Shown: positions 34,130 to 45,900 of the stretch, piece by piece | How positions within the stretch are numbered: the first letter of the stretch is position 1 | Layout of the letters: each line of letters begins with the position of its first letter | Source: Sarocladium kiliense | Lineage: Eukaryota > Ascomycota > Sordariomycetes > Hypocreales > Sarocladiaceae | Assembly (NCBI GenBank): GCA_030734395.1 | Contig: JAUZTG010000003.1 | Coordinates: 1 to 64,000, forward strand | Length of the DNA stretch: 64,000 nucleotides | Reading direction: 5' to 3' | Position numbers and translations under genes: made by a program | The notes under the pieces: generated by a model | Told to the model about the DNA's origin: nothing | Databases searched by the model: none | What the model saw: only the letters and a program-made list of their open reading frames with translations

Positions 34130-35455
34130 ATGGCCGGCTTCAACGATGCACCTCTCATCCAGGTCATCGCCGTCCCGGCTGTCTGTCTCCTGATAGCATT
34201 TCTCGGTTACGGTTCTCAGCTCGTTTTCCAATCCACCACCCTCGATCCTGGTCCGCCGTCCCGAACAGAGACTATTGTCTTCAACAGCCTCTTGCTGGTC
34301 CTGTGGTACACATACTACAAGGCTGTTACTGTAGACCCGGGTCGTTATGTCTTCCCTGAGGTCGTCGAAGCCGAAGGGCGGTGGTGCAAGAAGTGCTCGG
34401 CCCCCAAGCCTCTTCGCTCCCATCATTGCAGACACTGCGCTCGTTGTGTTCCCAAGATGGACCATCATTGCCCATGGACAGCAAATTGCGTTTCGATGAC
34501 GACATTTCCGCACTTCTTACGCTTTCTAGTGTACACAAATATCAGTTTGTGGGCGCTCGGTCGACTCATATGGCAACGTTTCTACGCTCTCTGGGAGAGC
34601 CGCCACCTACCCGCCTATCTCGGACCGACCCTCCCCTCTCTTGTTGCCCTCGCCGTCGTTGGTCTCGTCGCTTTTGTGACGTCTGTTGTGCTGGGAATAA
34701 TGCTGGTGACAACGGTCAAAAGCTGGGTCTTCAACATGACGATGATAGAGGGATGGGAACTCGACCGACACGAAGTGGTAGCGGATCGCGCAGGCCGTGA
34801 TTGGTGGGATGTGGTCGGTCCAGACGGGGAGAAGGTACGGTTCGAGAAGCTGGAATTTCCATATGACATTGGCTTCTTCGCAAATATGAGCCAGGCCATG
34901 GGCACTTCGAATCCCTTGATGTGGTTCTTCCCGTTTGCAGGAAATCCAACCATTGCCAAGGATGGCAAGGGGCCTGGAAGGACTTGGGACGAAAATGGTT
35001 TCAACAGAGTGGAAGGGCTCTGGCCACCTCCAGACCCAGAAAAGCTACGCCGGGCAGGCCGTCCATGGCCAGCGGCACGTCGAGACTACGACGCTGAGCT
35101 GCAACAAGCATACAAGAGTGCCGATGCTATAGACGGGGCAGACCTTACCCCCGAGGAACGAAAGTCTGCTTTCCAAAAACGCCAAGAGGCGGACTTGAAG
35201 CGACAGCGGCAACTCATTGCCGAGCTCGAAGAGGTAGATGATTACGACATGCTAGACGATGAGGTCGAGGGGTACAAGACTGCAGCTGATGGGCGACCTG
35301 GCTGGGTCAACAGCGATGGTGACACGCTTCGAGACTACGGTGTGGATGAGGAGGCAGAGGTCGACGAAGCCGAGGATAATGCGCAGGACGAAGATATTCC
35401 TCTTGCTGAGTTAATCAGACGTCGTAAAATCCGGCACAAAGACGGCGAGGATTAG
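34130..35455 (+). CDS. pfa4: DHHC palmitoyltransferase, Pfa4 type
   Basis: Single exon, 441 residues. It transfers palmitate to cysteines of membrane proteins; yeast Pfa4 works in the ER and modifies chitin synthase Chs3. Helices lie at about 10-28 and 47-63, then the cysteine-rich DHHC domain: CKKCSAPKPLRSHHC at 86-100 and D-H-H-C at 111-114, followed by PWTANCVS and FPHFLRFL. Two further helices lie at about 135-155 and 170-195. TANCVS in place of the common NNCVG agrees with the Pfa4 subfamily. The C-terminal half is soluble with an acidic, Glu/Asp-rich tail. The ATG at 34130 is the first methionine; the frame is open only a few codons further upstream. It converges on myosin I. Confidence 0.92.
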   Translation: MAGFNDAPLIQVIAVPAVCLLIAFLGYGSQLVFQSTTLDPGPPSRTETIVFNSLLLVLWYTYYKAVTVDPGRYVFPEVVEAEGRWCKKCSAPKPLRSHHCRHCARCVPKMDHHCPWTANCVSMTTFPHFLRFLVYTNISLWALGRLIWQRFYALWESRHLPAYLGPTLPSLVALAVVGLVAFVTSVVLGIMLVTTVKSWVFNMTMIEGWELDRHEVVADRAGRDWWDVVGPDGEKVRFEKLEFPYDIGFFANMSQAMGTSNPLMWFFPFAGNPTIAKDGKGPGRTWDENGFNRVEGLWPPPDPEKLRRAGRPWPAARRDYDAELQQAYKSADAIDGADLTPEERKSAFQKRQEADLKRQRQLIAELEEVDDYDMLDDEVEGYKTAADGRPGWVNSDGDTLRDYGVDEEAEVDEAEDNAQDEDIPLAELIRRRKIRHKDGED

Positions 35456-35781
35456 ATGTTAATGCATAGGAAAACAAAAGGAGAGTTAACATGGTATGAT
35501 GTATGGAAGGCTGTATGAACAATCGTTGACTGTCTTCTTAATAATTCAGAGTGGGTGTCGTCTTTGGGAAATCGGGAACGAACGCAAGGAATCACTGCAT
35601 TCGACGGCCCAAATGCTATATACAATGAAGGGCTCAAGTGTATCGCACCCAATGACGGGGATTCAGGAAAACAATCTAAGTAGGCGTCTGTAGGGTCATA
35701 CATAAAAATCTTTCGCTTCAATCAAGACTTAATCAGCATCCCGTAGACATCCGTTCCCCAAACATAACACCCAAGAGTTCA
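35456..35781. other. Short convergent 3' intergenic region
   Basis: 326 bp shared by the 3' ends of the Pfa4 and myosin I genes. It is AT-richer than the flanking coding DNA, as expected for polyadenylation regions. Confidence 0.5.
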
Positions 35782-38700
35782 TCACCAGTCATCATCGTCG
35801 TCTTTCTTGTTGTTCTGCATGGCGTTCTTCCTTGCCAAAAGTGCATCAGCCAAGCTACCGCCCAAGCTGGGCGTTGGCGTGTTGCTGCGGCTGCCGTCAG
35901 AGCCATTCGCCCCATTAAGGCTCATCCCTGAGTCGCGAGGGTGCAATTCTGCAGGCTTACGTCCCGCAGCTGGACGTTTGCTGGGGGGAGCCGGCGGTGC
36001 GGGCTTCGACTTGGCCGGTGGCGGAGGAGCTGCTTGCTCCTCGACGTATGCTGCTGGCACCCAGGCCTGCTTCCCACCTTTCTTAGCAAGCCACCATCCT
36101 GTACATAGTCGATTAGCTCGTTTGAACATTGAAGTGGACACGTTTAATTGAGACATACCGTTGCTTTCCTTCTGCACAATCTCGACGAGCTCTCCTGCGG
36201 TAATGGATAGCTCGTTCTCTTTCTGGCCGGCAAAATCGTAGAGCACCTTGGCCATGGGCTTCGGTTTGGCTGGCGGCGCCGCCGGTGGCGGTGGCGGAGG
36301 AACCCGTGTAGCAGCAGGCGTCGCCGCTGCAGCGGCAGCAGGGTGTGGTCTGGTATGGCTTGGAATGACAGCAGCAGCAGGCTGCGGAACCGGTCTCGGG
36401 ACAGGAACCGGAGCCGGTGCAGCGGCAGAAGCGGCGGCGCCTCCAATGCCAGGCGGTGGTGGAACGGACCGAGTAGAGTTGGCGCCCGGCCTTGGCTGCG
36501 CGGGTCGGTTGGCTATGATTCGTGATGGACGTCCTCCAGGACCACCGGGTTTGATAAGCTTTCCTCTGGTGATCGGTCGCGGGGGTACAGGCTTTGCGCG
36601 GGGTGTTGGCCGGGACACGGAGTTCGGCGGCTCGCCCTGTGTTGTATGGACAGCCCCGCTCTTGTAGAAGTCGGCACGTTGCTGCGAGTCCTTCATGACC
36701 TTGACCTGTTGCATCTTTCCCGGTTTCTTGGCATACTCAATGTGATCGGAAATCTTCAGGTTGAACCCACCAGGCATGACCCGTTGCATCTGCGTAAGCA
36801 TTTCAGTCTTGAAGATGCAGTTCATCAAAGGGTCAGCCTCTTGCTGTGACCCGATTCCCAGAGCAAACCAGTCATCCTGGCTGCTTGACACCGAGATATA
36901 CCTGATCGAACCCAGAGGAATCGCCTTCTCGATGGAAATCTGAGGCTGATTATTGACCAACATCTGTGCGATAATGTAGAATTTGCTGTTTGTCACGATA
37001 ATTGTCCTTGGACTGGGCTTACTGGACCGGCCAAACTTAGCCTCAAGGACCTCAGCGCGGCACGAGAACACTGCACGTTCGTTGGAACCCAGGTTCGCGG
37101 CCTGCCGAATCTGAGCACCGGGACCGCGGGAGGCGTTGACTCCCAAATAATCACCCAAGAAGCGACGCGAGCCAAGCAGACTCATTCGTCTTCTCTCCTT
37201 CCGGCCTTGAAGGACCCTGTGCCCGTGATCCCTCAGTTGTAGATACTCGGCACCTGTACGCTTCTTCCTCCACATGCGCTGGATACGCGTAGCGGATTCG
37301 GCACGATAGGCCAGGTAGGCCCTCCACATGCGCTGAATGCGGGTCGCCATATTGTGCCAGTATCGATCGCGCATGTGCTCGAGGGCGAACAGAGTTTCTG
37401 GTGCTTTGATGAACGCTTTTGTAACACCAAGCTGCCACTCTTCTTTCGGAATACTGGTGTCCTTGAGAATCTGACGAACGGCGTCTTCATATGAGCCCGA
37501 CCATGTGTACTCTCCTGCGTATGAAGTCGCAGGCGACAGGAGGAAGAAGCGATCTACGAATTTGTCGAATGCCTGCCTGTATGCGAAACCGGCCCGTCGG
37601 ATTCGAACGTTCTCCTGGAGACCCAGATACTTGATTTGGTGCAGCACGTTGGGACTGTTATATTCAGTCGGGGACTTGTTCTCATTGGGCTTGATCGTTC
37701 GGATATAGGAAGGCTGGCACTTCATCAAAGTGTCGACCAAAGCATTTGCCGAGGAACGAATGCGATCGCCAGCCGTCGGAGGTTGCTTGCGGTTGTCTTG
37801 GTCCACTTGGTTGGGAAAGAGACTGTGGACGAACTGGTTACCGCTCTTCTGGAGAAGGTTTAGAAGACCCTTCAGAAGTTGATCCTTGTTTTTGTCGGTG
37901 ATACCATCGACTGTATAGCTAACATCTCCAGCGTAGTGCTTGATAATGAAGTTACCTTGGCGAGGAGTAAGATGGGCATGGGACATGCCGTTGATGCTTT
38001 GCATGAATGTGCGGTCACAGGCTGCGGGATCAGCGTGAGCCGTCTTGGTCGCGTCCTTCATGGCTGAGAAAACTCCAGGCGGCCTAGTCTGTTCGATGAG
38101 ATCACAGACGACCTTGTTGTCGAAGTACTTGATTGGTGTCCACTGGATCTGCTCTCTAGCGTACTCTTCCTGCTCAGTCTTAAGAGTGAGCTGAATGAAG
38201 ATCTGCTGCAATTTCTCGTTGACGTAATTGATACACAGCTGTTCGAAGCTATTCTTTTCGAAGATCTCGAAGCCGTAAATATCCAGAATACCGATACTGT
38301 TGGTGGTGGCCTGTTTTGCCTTGAGAGACATGTTGATGCGCTCAACAATCCAATCGAACAAGGCGTTGTAGATAGCCTTGGCCAGGGCATCGCGCGTTGC
38401 AGTGGCTTGAGCAGGGTTGGCAGGCGATTCAATGACCTCGCCGTTTCTCGGAGTCAGGATTCGGATCGTAATGCCAAAGATGACCTGTTCGGACGTTGTT
38501 TCAAGCAGATAAGCAACAAAATCCACCACAGACTGGTCGACTACCTCCGCATAGCCTTCTTGGTTTTCCCTGAACTGGATATTACCAATCCACAGAACGG
38601 CTGCAAGCATGCGGAAGATCTCGTCCTGCTCGTCCTGTCGCAAACCGATAATTTTCATGGCGTTCAGAGTGTCCTGGAACTCTGCCACGTCGTCGATGCC

Positions 38701-39569
38701 GTCAACATCATAACATTTCGATCGGCTTGTGTATAGGTAGGTCTCGGGCTTCTGGATACCGTACTGCTGTTGGTACTGAGAGGGAGCTCCCTTTGTGAGC
38801 TGGTAGAATATGTGGAAGTTCCGCTCATTCGTGATTTGCCCGGTGACACGGGTCTTCTCGAGAAGGTAGTTGACGATGTCGGCACCGACCGGCTCACCTG
38901 CCGAGTTAAAGTGGATTTGCAGGTACTTGCCGAACCGCGAGGAGTTGTTGTTCCTCAGAGTCTTTGCGTTTCCGAAGGATTCGAGGAGAGGGTTGGTGGC
39001 CAGCACCATGTCCTTGATCTGCTTGATCTCGCCATCTTCGCCGCCTGAGACGTTGGCGATGTACTGCATAATCCGCTTGGCGGCCTCGGTCTTGCCAGCA
39101 CCTGACTCGCCGGAGATGATGACACATTGATTCTCGTTGTACGCCTTCATGTTATAGTATGACGATTCGGCAATGGCAAATACGTGGGGAGGCATCTCGA
39201 GCCTGTTCTTGCCCCGGTAGCTATCGAGAACCTGGTCGGTGTAGATGCCGAGATCGCGGAAAGGGTTGACGGAGACCAAGACATGGCCGATGTATGTGTA
39301 GATCTCGGCGCCTTCGAATCGCTTCTTGAGGTTGTCGTTGATGGCCTCATTGGAGACTTTGCTAAGGAGAGTCAAGTCTGAAACGCCAATCTCTTTCTTC
39401 TTCGCTACGTCGAAGGTGGCCTTCTTCGGTTTTGCGGCGGAGCTGGAAGCGGCGCCGCCTCCAGCAGCGCCCTTGTTCTTGGGCCGTCTTGAGATACCCT
39501 GAGAGCACGGCGCAAGTCAGTTGACCGGTGTCGAGTGCTATATGGTGGAGGGGCATGATAACGTACCAT
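35782..39569 (-). CDS. myoA: Class I myosin (MyoA/Myo5 type)
   Basis: Actin motor of endocytic patches and hyphal tips. Exons: 39569-39567 (the ATG alone), 39498-36159 and 36098-35782; introns of 68 bp (GTACGT...CTCAG) and 60 bp (GTATGT...TACAG). The product is 1219 residues. It begins [11 protein letters not shown]. Motor signatures are GESGAGKT (131-138), [10 protein letters not shown] and [20 protein letters not shown]. Two IQ-type motifs are seen near R-I-Q-R-M-W-R. A basic TH1 membrane-binding domain follows, then a Pro/Ala-rich TH2 region, an SH3 domain ([16 protein letters not shown]... GWWLAKK) split by the second intron, and an acidic C-terminus KKDDDDDW typical of Arp2/3-binding tails. 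A serine in I-E-S-P before the ATRDALAK segment is near the TEDS position. The RPEL gene starts 1.5 kb away, divergently. Confidence 0.96.
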
Positions 39570-41066
39570 GGCGGGTTATCGTAGAGGAAGAGGAGGGGAA
39601 GCGGCGGCGGGAGAGTCTAGAGGGAAGAGAGTTGAGGAAGCTCCTAAGAGAGCATACCAGTGGACAATGATGCTAGGAGGAGAACTGGACGTCGTCTATG
39701 GCGGGGACGAGGGTCGAAACAGAGTCGCAGGGGAAGATGCGCTCAAAAAAAAAAGATCAAAGATGAAGTTGGATGGGGGGCACGGATGAGCGATGGGCGT
39801 GTGGCTGGTCTAAGGCAGTGTAGTGGTGGTGGTGGTGACCTGGAACCTGAAAGGAGGATTCGCGGCCCCATGCCCTGTCGCAAAACGGTGCCTGGCGAGC
39901 GCCCAAAGAACGGCCGTGCCGGCGACTGGTCGCACCGCTGGAGGCACCGCTGGATACGCCGCCGAGGGAGTGACGGCATGGCGCGAAGACGCCGATGATC
40001 AGCCGGGGCTTTGTCAGTGGCTCAGCCACACTTGCCACGAAATCAGTGGCGGTGACGGGCTGGAGGTCTTCGGTGAGTTGTCGGCGATGGTAATTTGGAT
40101 GTTTCATTTTGCACAGAGTGACTGATGGGGCTTTTCTCGTGATCACATCGAAGACATGATGACAAAAACCCGGACAGCCTGGACTCACACTATGGACCTG
40201 GATGGTTCCGTACTTTCCAGGTGTAGACAGGTCAGGCACTGGCGGCCCCAGCCAAGGGCAGTCAGGTACAGCATGCAATTAATGTCGTCATTGCCTATAT
40301 TGGGCAAGTGAAGCTCACAGCTCTCTGTATGCCTCCATGGCACCAAATCCCACGGAGAGACAGGTGTTGACCCACGCAAAATATCCATGAATGTCGGGAT
40401 TCCCGCGCTTGCCTACCTCATGCTGCTGACCCAGCTTCAGACATTGAGTGTGCTGCATGAGGTCGTGCGGGGTGAACCATCGTCTGCACAACGGTCAACG
40501 CTTCCAACGGCGGCCTCGGGGACAGTGTGAAGAGGCAAGAGTCAGGGGCTTTTCGATATTTTCGTTCATGCGACTTTCGAAGACATGCTGCTACACGATT
40601 CCCATCCTGAACTCCCCACTTCTGATCCACCTTGAGACCCCAGTCCTAAGCTATGCCACACTACAACCTTCCCTGATTCTACCACCACGATGACGATGCG
40701 CCTGGTTGCGCGGGGTAGCGCCGGCAACATGCCAACCAACACCACCACCACACTACCCAGTAAGCCCGGTCTCCTCATGCTCTTCACCAATGAACTCTGG
40801 GCCGCTGCGGAGTATGCATCAATCAATCAATACCTTGCATAGGTCATCTGCTCCCTAAGGTTCAAAGCATAACAATTACAAGCTCGCTCTGCGAGTGTCC
40901 CCGTACTTAAGCCCCATCCCGCCCAACCCACGATGCTCTTGTAGCTCCACGGCTTTCTCCTTCCCCAACACGTCGACTCTTCGTTTCGTCGGTGCAACTC
41001 CCAAACCATTGATCACACTTGCCTACATACCTCAAACAGACCCATCTCACATTTCTGACTTCCGTC
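39570..41066. other. 1.5-kb divergent intergenic region
   Basis: Promoters of myosin I (minus) and the RPEL gene (+). Just before 41067 the + strand is C/T-rich, a usual leader. The myosin side is purine-rich on +. No coding segment is supported. Confidence 0.45.
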
Positions 41067-41587
41067 ATGGCCGATGACAAGACGCAGCAGCCTATCGAGG
41101 CACAGGTTCCCGTCGTCGACGACACTCCCATTTCTGGCCGTCCCAACGTCGCCCGAAAGAACTCGCTCGAGGCACACCTTCAATCCCGCCCTGAACGCTC
41201 AGAACTCGTCGAAAGTATGTTGATTTCATAGTACAGAAACCGTTTCGTCTTCAATCATGCTAATAATGACTATTGCAGAGAACATTTTGCCCGAGTCGAC
41301 TGCTGCGCCCGGACTGCAAGCCCAACAGAAGGAGGTGAGATCACGGCTCGGGCTTCTTGCGTAACACTGAGGAGACTGCTCTCTATTTCAAGCTGCCTAC
41401 TGACATGTGGGTGTCACAGCTCAAGCGACACATGCTCGAGGACCAGCTCAACGACAAGATCTCCCACCGCCCTGATCCAGAGGCCCTCATCAAGGAGGGC
41501 GTCCTCCAAGAGGATCCACGATCGCCCGAAGAGAAGTACAAGGAAGCTATTGAGGATGAGTACGCCAAGCGCGAGGGTGGTGCATAA
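41067..41587 (+). CDS. Small RPEL-repeat protein
   Basis: Three exons: 41067-41214, 41279-41334 and 41420-41587. Introns are 64 bp (GTATGT...TGCAG) and 85 bp (GTGAGA...CACAG). The product is 123 residues. Two RPEL motifs are visible, LEAHLQSRPERSELVEKNIL and then LNDKISHRPDPEALIKEGVL, which in animal MRTF and Phactr proteins bind G-actin. The linker STAAPGLQAQQKE is split by the second intron. The rest is acidic and helical. Actin binding is inferred from the family and fits the neighbouring myosin gene only loosely. The Kozak context and CT-rich leader support the start. Confidence 0.88.
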
Positions 41588-42570
41588 GGTCGCTCGCTGT
41601 TCATTTTGATGAAGTCTTACACAAAATAACCTTATGATCATGCCATGAATACCAACCGGGCCACTTCTTCGAGAGTTATTCTCAATCGTACCCGACAAGG
41701 AGGCAGTTTGGTCATCTCCAATTGCGAATAAAGGGTGAATCACATGCGCGAGAGGGTGTAGCTGAGGGAGCACAGCTCCCAAAATTGCCGTTGCAAATAA
41801 CGCGGCAAGGATGGTAATCGCAAAAAATAACAATCTACGAAATTCTTGGGGCCGAAATACACAAAGGAAAAATAAAAATAAAATAGTCATAACCAACATT
41901 TGTCAACCTTGGAGTGGAAATCAGCGTGTCAGCCATTGTATGTGTTTTCGCCATTCCCATTTTACAGTTTCTCCCACCCGTGACCCTCCCACGCCGCAGC
42001 GGCTTGCGTCATCACCAAAGTTCGGTGTGAGCACAAACCCTGTGGCAGCCGATTGCACAAATTTCCCATGTTCCTGCGCAAGCGGCCGCGTTTGTAGAGG
42101 GTGCGCGTCCTGGCCACTGTGAATGGATGATGAGGCGTTGATCAAGGGGTGTGGAGGCTGCGTGTGCACGGAAGCATGGAGAAGCATGAAGATTTCAGAA
42201 TTCGAGAGCGGCAATTGTGGTATTTGTGGTTCTGTTGATTCCTGTCACTGCATTGCCGCAGAGACCATGCGCGATCTGAAATGACAATATTGATTGCAAT
42301 AAGAGAAGAAAAAAGAGACAATTTCGCAAGAATACAGTGGACGCCTGAACAATTCACGATCTACCGTGATCCGTCATTGCAAGCCTGTGGGGCTCATGCC
42401 ATCGTCCGTGTAAGTGCCGAATCAAGGTGCCTTATCCATCCCAGCGCCGAGTACCGCATCCAACTAAGAGATTCCCCAAAAATGTCCGAAAAGTGTAGCC
42501 TTCATTATGTTGCCTCCAAGAACGCCCGATAATCCATCTATTGTGATGCCGAGTGATTGATGCAGCTCGT
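41588..42570. other. Intergenic between convergent genes, no gene seen
   Basis: 983 bp of 3' flank between the RPEL gene and the 91-residue gene. Parts are AT-rich. A 161-codon minus frame at 41414-41899 overlaps the RPEL last exon antisense and is taken as a shadow. Confidence 0.45.
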
Positions 42571-42903
42571 CTAACGGCGTGGGTGCTGTGGTGACTGGCT
42601 GTATGACGGAGACGGGTCACCATTGTGGATTCGAGCGCCGTGGTCCATGATCATGTTCTGGCCGGAAGGAGTTGCTCGGGCAAGGTGATCTGAACGAGTG
42701 TTAATGATGTCCGAATTGACGATCGAAGCCTGGATTGAGGACTCACCACCGTAAGGAACGCGTACGTTGGTTCCGTAGCTGGACCTAGCAGGGCTGCTCG
42801 CTGGAGAAGGCGAAGTGCGAGGAGTCGAGCCTGTGCTCGAGTAACTGTAGTTGCTACCAACGGGGTAGGACCCCTGGACAATGACAGTACGGCTGGAGGA
42901 CAT
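42571..42903 (-). CDS. Small Ser/Pro-rich protein of unknown function
   Basis: Two exons, 42903-42747 and 42689-42571, with a 57-bp intron (GTGAGT...TTCAG) that is itself open in frame. The spliced product is 91 residues. It starts MSSSRTVIVQGSYPVG, continues with Ser/Tyr/Thr/Pro-rich sequence, and after the splice reads GDHLARATPSGQNMIMDHG. No domain, signal peptide or membrane segment is seen. The gene strand upstream (42.9-43.1 kb) is a long A/C- and CT-rich leader, as in strongly expressed fungal genes. That leader and the clean intron are the main evidence that it is real. If the intron is retained, the product has 110 residues. Confidence 0.6.
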   Translation of the reverse strand: MSSSRTVIVQGSYPVGSNYSYSSTGSTPRTSPSPASSPARSSYGTNVRVPYGGESSIQASIVNSDIINTRSDHLARATPSGQNMIMDHGARIHNGDPSPSYSQSPQHPRR

Positions 42904-45900
42904 GGTGGTTATGAGTATGAAGGGTTTTGGACGAAGTAGTTGTGTAAGAGGGATAGTATTGTTGTTGGTGTTGAGTGTTGGTGTTGGTCAACTTTTGTAA
43001 AGCTCGGAAGGAGATGTGGAAGATGCTGAGTGATGGATCTTGGTGACAGACAGGAGAGGAAGGGGACAGGATGATGAGGTGAAGGAGAAGGATCCCTTTT
43101 ATATTGGATAGTCTACGAGAGACGCCGTGTCGGGAGCACACAAGGTTGATGGTGGACATGGCACATGTACCAAAGAGCAAGCAAGGGCAGGCAGCTGATT
43201 GCAAGGTACCTGCGGTAAGGTGAAGTAAGGCACCTATGTTACTACTAAAACGTCGGGTGAGAGATGTGAATCAAGGAGTGCAGGGAAAACAGTGACTGTG
43301 ACTCAGGATCCCGAAAAGGTGAAAGCAAGCAGCCCCAAAAGGCAGTGAGCTAACGAAAGGCATCGAGCGAGGCGGACCCGGAGCATCGAGGGAGCCCTTG
43401 TCGAAAGTTGATGATTCTGGGGAGAGTGTTCGATTGCGCGGTGTGATTGGCTACAAGTGGGATGTGTCTCCAATTGCGTACTGTACCGTGTTGGTTTTCT
43501 GTCGACACGCCCCCCATGATCCCTGCAGTCCCTCCTGGCTTCGCGTCCCACACTGGTGGCTCGGGGGATGTTGAATCAAAGCAGACGGACGACAGCACAT
43601 GGGTGTGAGAAATATCCCGAAGCGGCAGTGCAAAGGATGCCTGAGTGTCCAAAGAAAACACAAACAAGGCTCATGGGTGGCGAAAAATGGAGAAAGGGAA
43701 GTTCACAAGGCGGGAGATAGGCGGACTGGGGCCCTCGGGGGAGCGAAGCGACGTGGTGAGGCCCTCCCAGGCAGGAGTTTTGGGGGCTAAGGCTTGCGAC
43801 CCGGCGTCAGGGATCACTGGGGAAGATGCACAAAAACCACAGGCTGTACAGTATCGCAGGTGCCGGGGATGACTGCGCCTCTAGCAGTGGGTATTGAGGA
43901 TCAGTCGAGCACAAATACGTAGATACCTGCTGTAGGGGATGCCTAAGGTCCGTGAGCATGTCAGAAATGGGACTTTGGCCTGGTCCGTGAGCGGTGCAGC
44001 CTGGCGAAGCAAAGCTGGTGCCTGAGGGTGACAGCGCCATCGTGACTCTGGCGCAGTGAGAGCGTGGGTGACTGGCAGATTCGGCCAGACCAACGTGGAA
44101 ACAACCAGAAACGCCCCCGTCACGGTCTCCGTTGTCAGTCACCCAGAGTCGGTGGTGCGCTCACTGCAAGGCTAGGTATTGCTGTTGCTTTTTCTTACTC
44201 GTCTTGTTTGTCTTGGTCTTTCGGCCTATAATCAGTTGACACTGTACTTTCTTCATCCTGACACGCCCCCCCTTCATCTGCTCAAGAGCCGAGCCGATTG
44301 ACACGACGCTGTGCATGGTTGCACACAATCAAGTCGCAAGTCCCGTCCCGAATCGACGCTGATTTGATGCTTCCCTTCCCCAACTGACACCCCTCCATCT
44401 GATCCGATATGCTCCAACGTCCGTCGTACTCCAACGATTGACCCCAACTGCTGCGCCCACACACTGGACACAGCACCAGCTCCAGCGTCACCGGCCTCGG
44501 TCACCTGGCATATCATCCCATCGCAATCCAAACAAGATCGACCATCATCCTCATCCTCATCATCACCACCAGCCCGTCCGCCTTCCTCGGCTGCTTCGCC
44601 TCGCTTGCATTCCTGCCCGTGCCTAGCTTGCCTCATCTTTCTTCAGTCCAGATGCTGGAAGCCGATTCGCAAACAAACTACTATCAGACCGGTGAAAGAC
44701 GTGTCCAACCACACGCCGTACATGCACATCCTGAATCAGAGCAGATTCCTTTTCCACCGTTGCTGAGATACTCCTGCCCCACTCATTGCCCTGTTGTATG
44801 TCTTGACCCTCCACCAACCCCCTGCAAGACAATGTCTCGATCTGCGGCCAAGCCGCCCACCCTAGTCCCTGTCAACCCATCAAAGCATTCTTTGCTTGGG
44901 GAAGGTTGACTCACACCTGAATTCACGACGTCCAACCCGGACGACATGCGTACGTACGTTCAAGTAAGTACTTCATAGTGACGGCCAGCACGAGCACGGG
45001 CCCCCGGGTGATCATAGGTGCCCATTGCTGCCTGATGGCCTCACCTGATGGACCAGCCTTGGATGCACGCCGTCACCATTTGTGCACTTTCGTTTCGTTA
45101 TCTCGACTATTCATGGCGGCTGTGTCTGGTCCGCGGTCTGGACCGGAAGGCAAGGGAAGTAAACTTTGATAGTCTGACGTTGCATGGTATCGCGTCATCG
45201 CACCATCGTCCTGTGTACATCCTTTTCGGTGTGAAGCTGCCTTGCCCTTGCAGGCATGTTCGACAATGGTGCCCATCCATTCGCACGAGTATCCCAATGC
45301 CACCCTCCACGACATGGCCCAATAATGCTGTGGGCACCACAAGCCGAGGTGCCTTGTGCACTAAGGGTCCTCGCCAGATGGAGCCTGCTGCAAAACTACT
45401 GTAGGTACCGTTGATGGATCGTACATGAGCATCGCGATACAATGCATGTGTTGTACATCTGCAAGGGTCCCCGCATTGCTGGTCTCCAAGCTGGCCGCAC
45501 CGAATTGTTGGTTAATCATAGGGTGTGACATCGGAGGATATCCATGCATCGCTAATATGAACCTGGGCTTGAGAATGATGCCATGAGCCATCAGTTAGAA
45601 CCGCTTGGTTCCATCACCTCATTTGGTAGAATCAGGCCGATCATCTACTTGGACGAGAGTGAGGCGGCAGCAAAGCCCCAACGGTGCGCGGACTACAAGA
45701 TAGGGATAGATAATTCAGCGGAGTGAGTTGACAACAGAGATGATCGGGGCCAAAAGGGGCGGAGTATTGCACGCGTGACCCTCGGTCTGCCTCTGACTCT
45801 GGTCTATATTACAGATGTGCAGTAACTGCCAGTGAGGCGAACCGTGGACAGACACTGGTGGGGCCAAGTTGAGCTAGATCGTCTTCCCCCAGGCGAAGCG

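Noticed and set aside
43299..43305. A second TGACTCA as a control site for the 91-residue gene.
   Set aside because: It lies nearly 400 bp upstream of a gene with no link to amino-acid synthesis, and a 7-bp match is expected several times in 64 kb.
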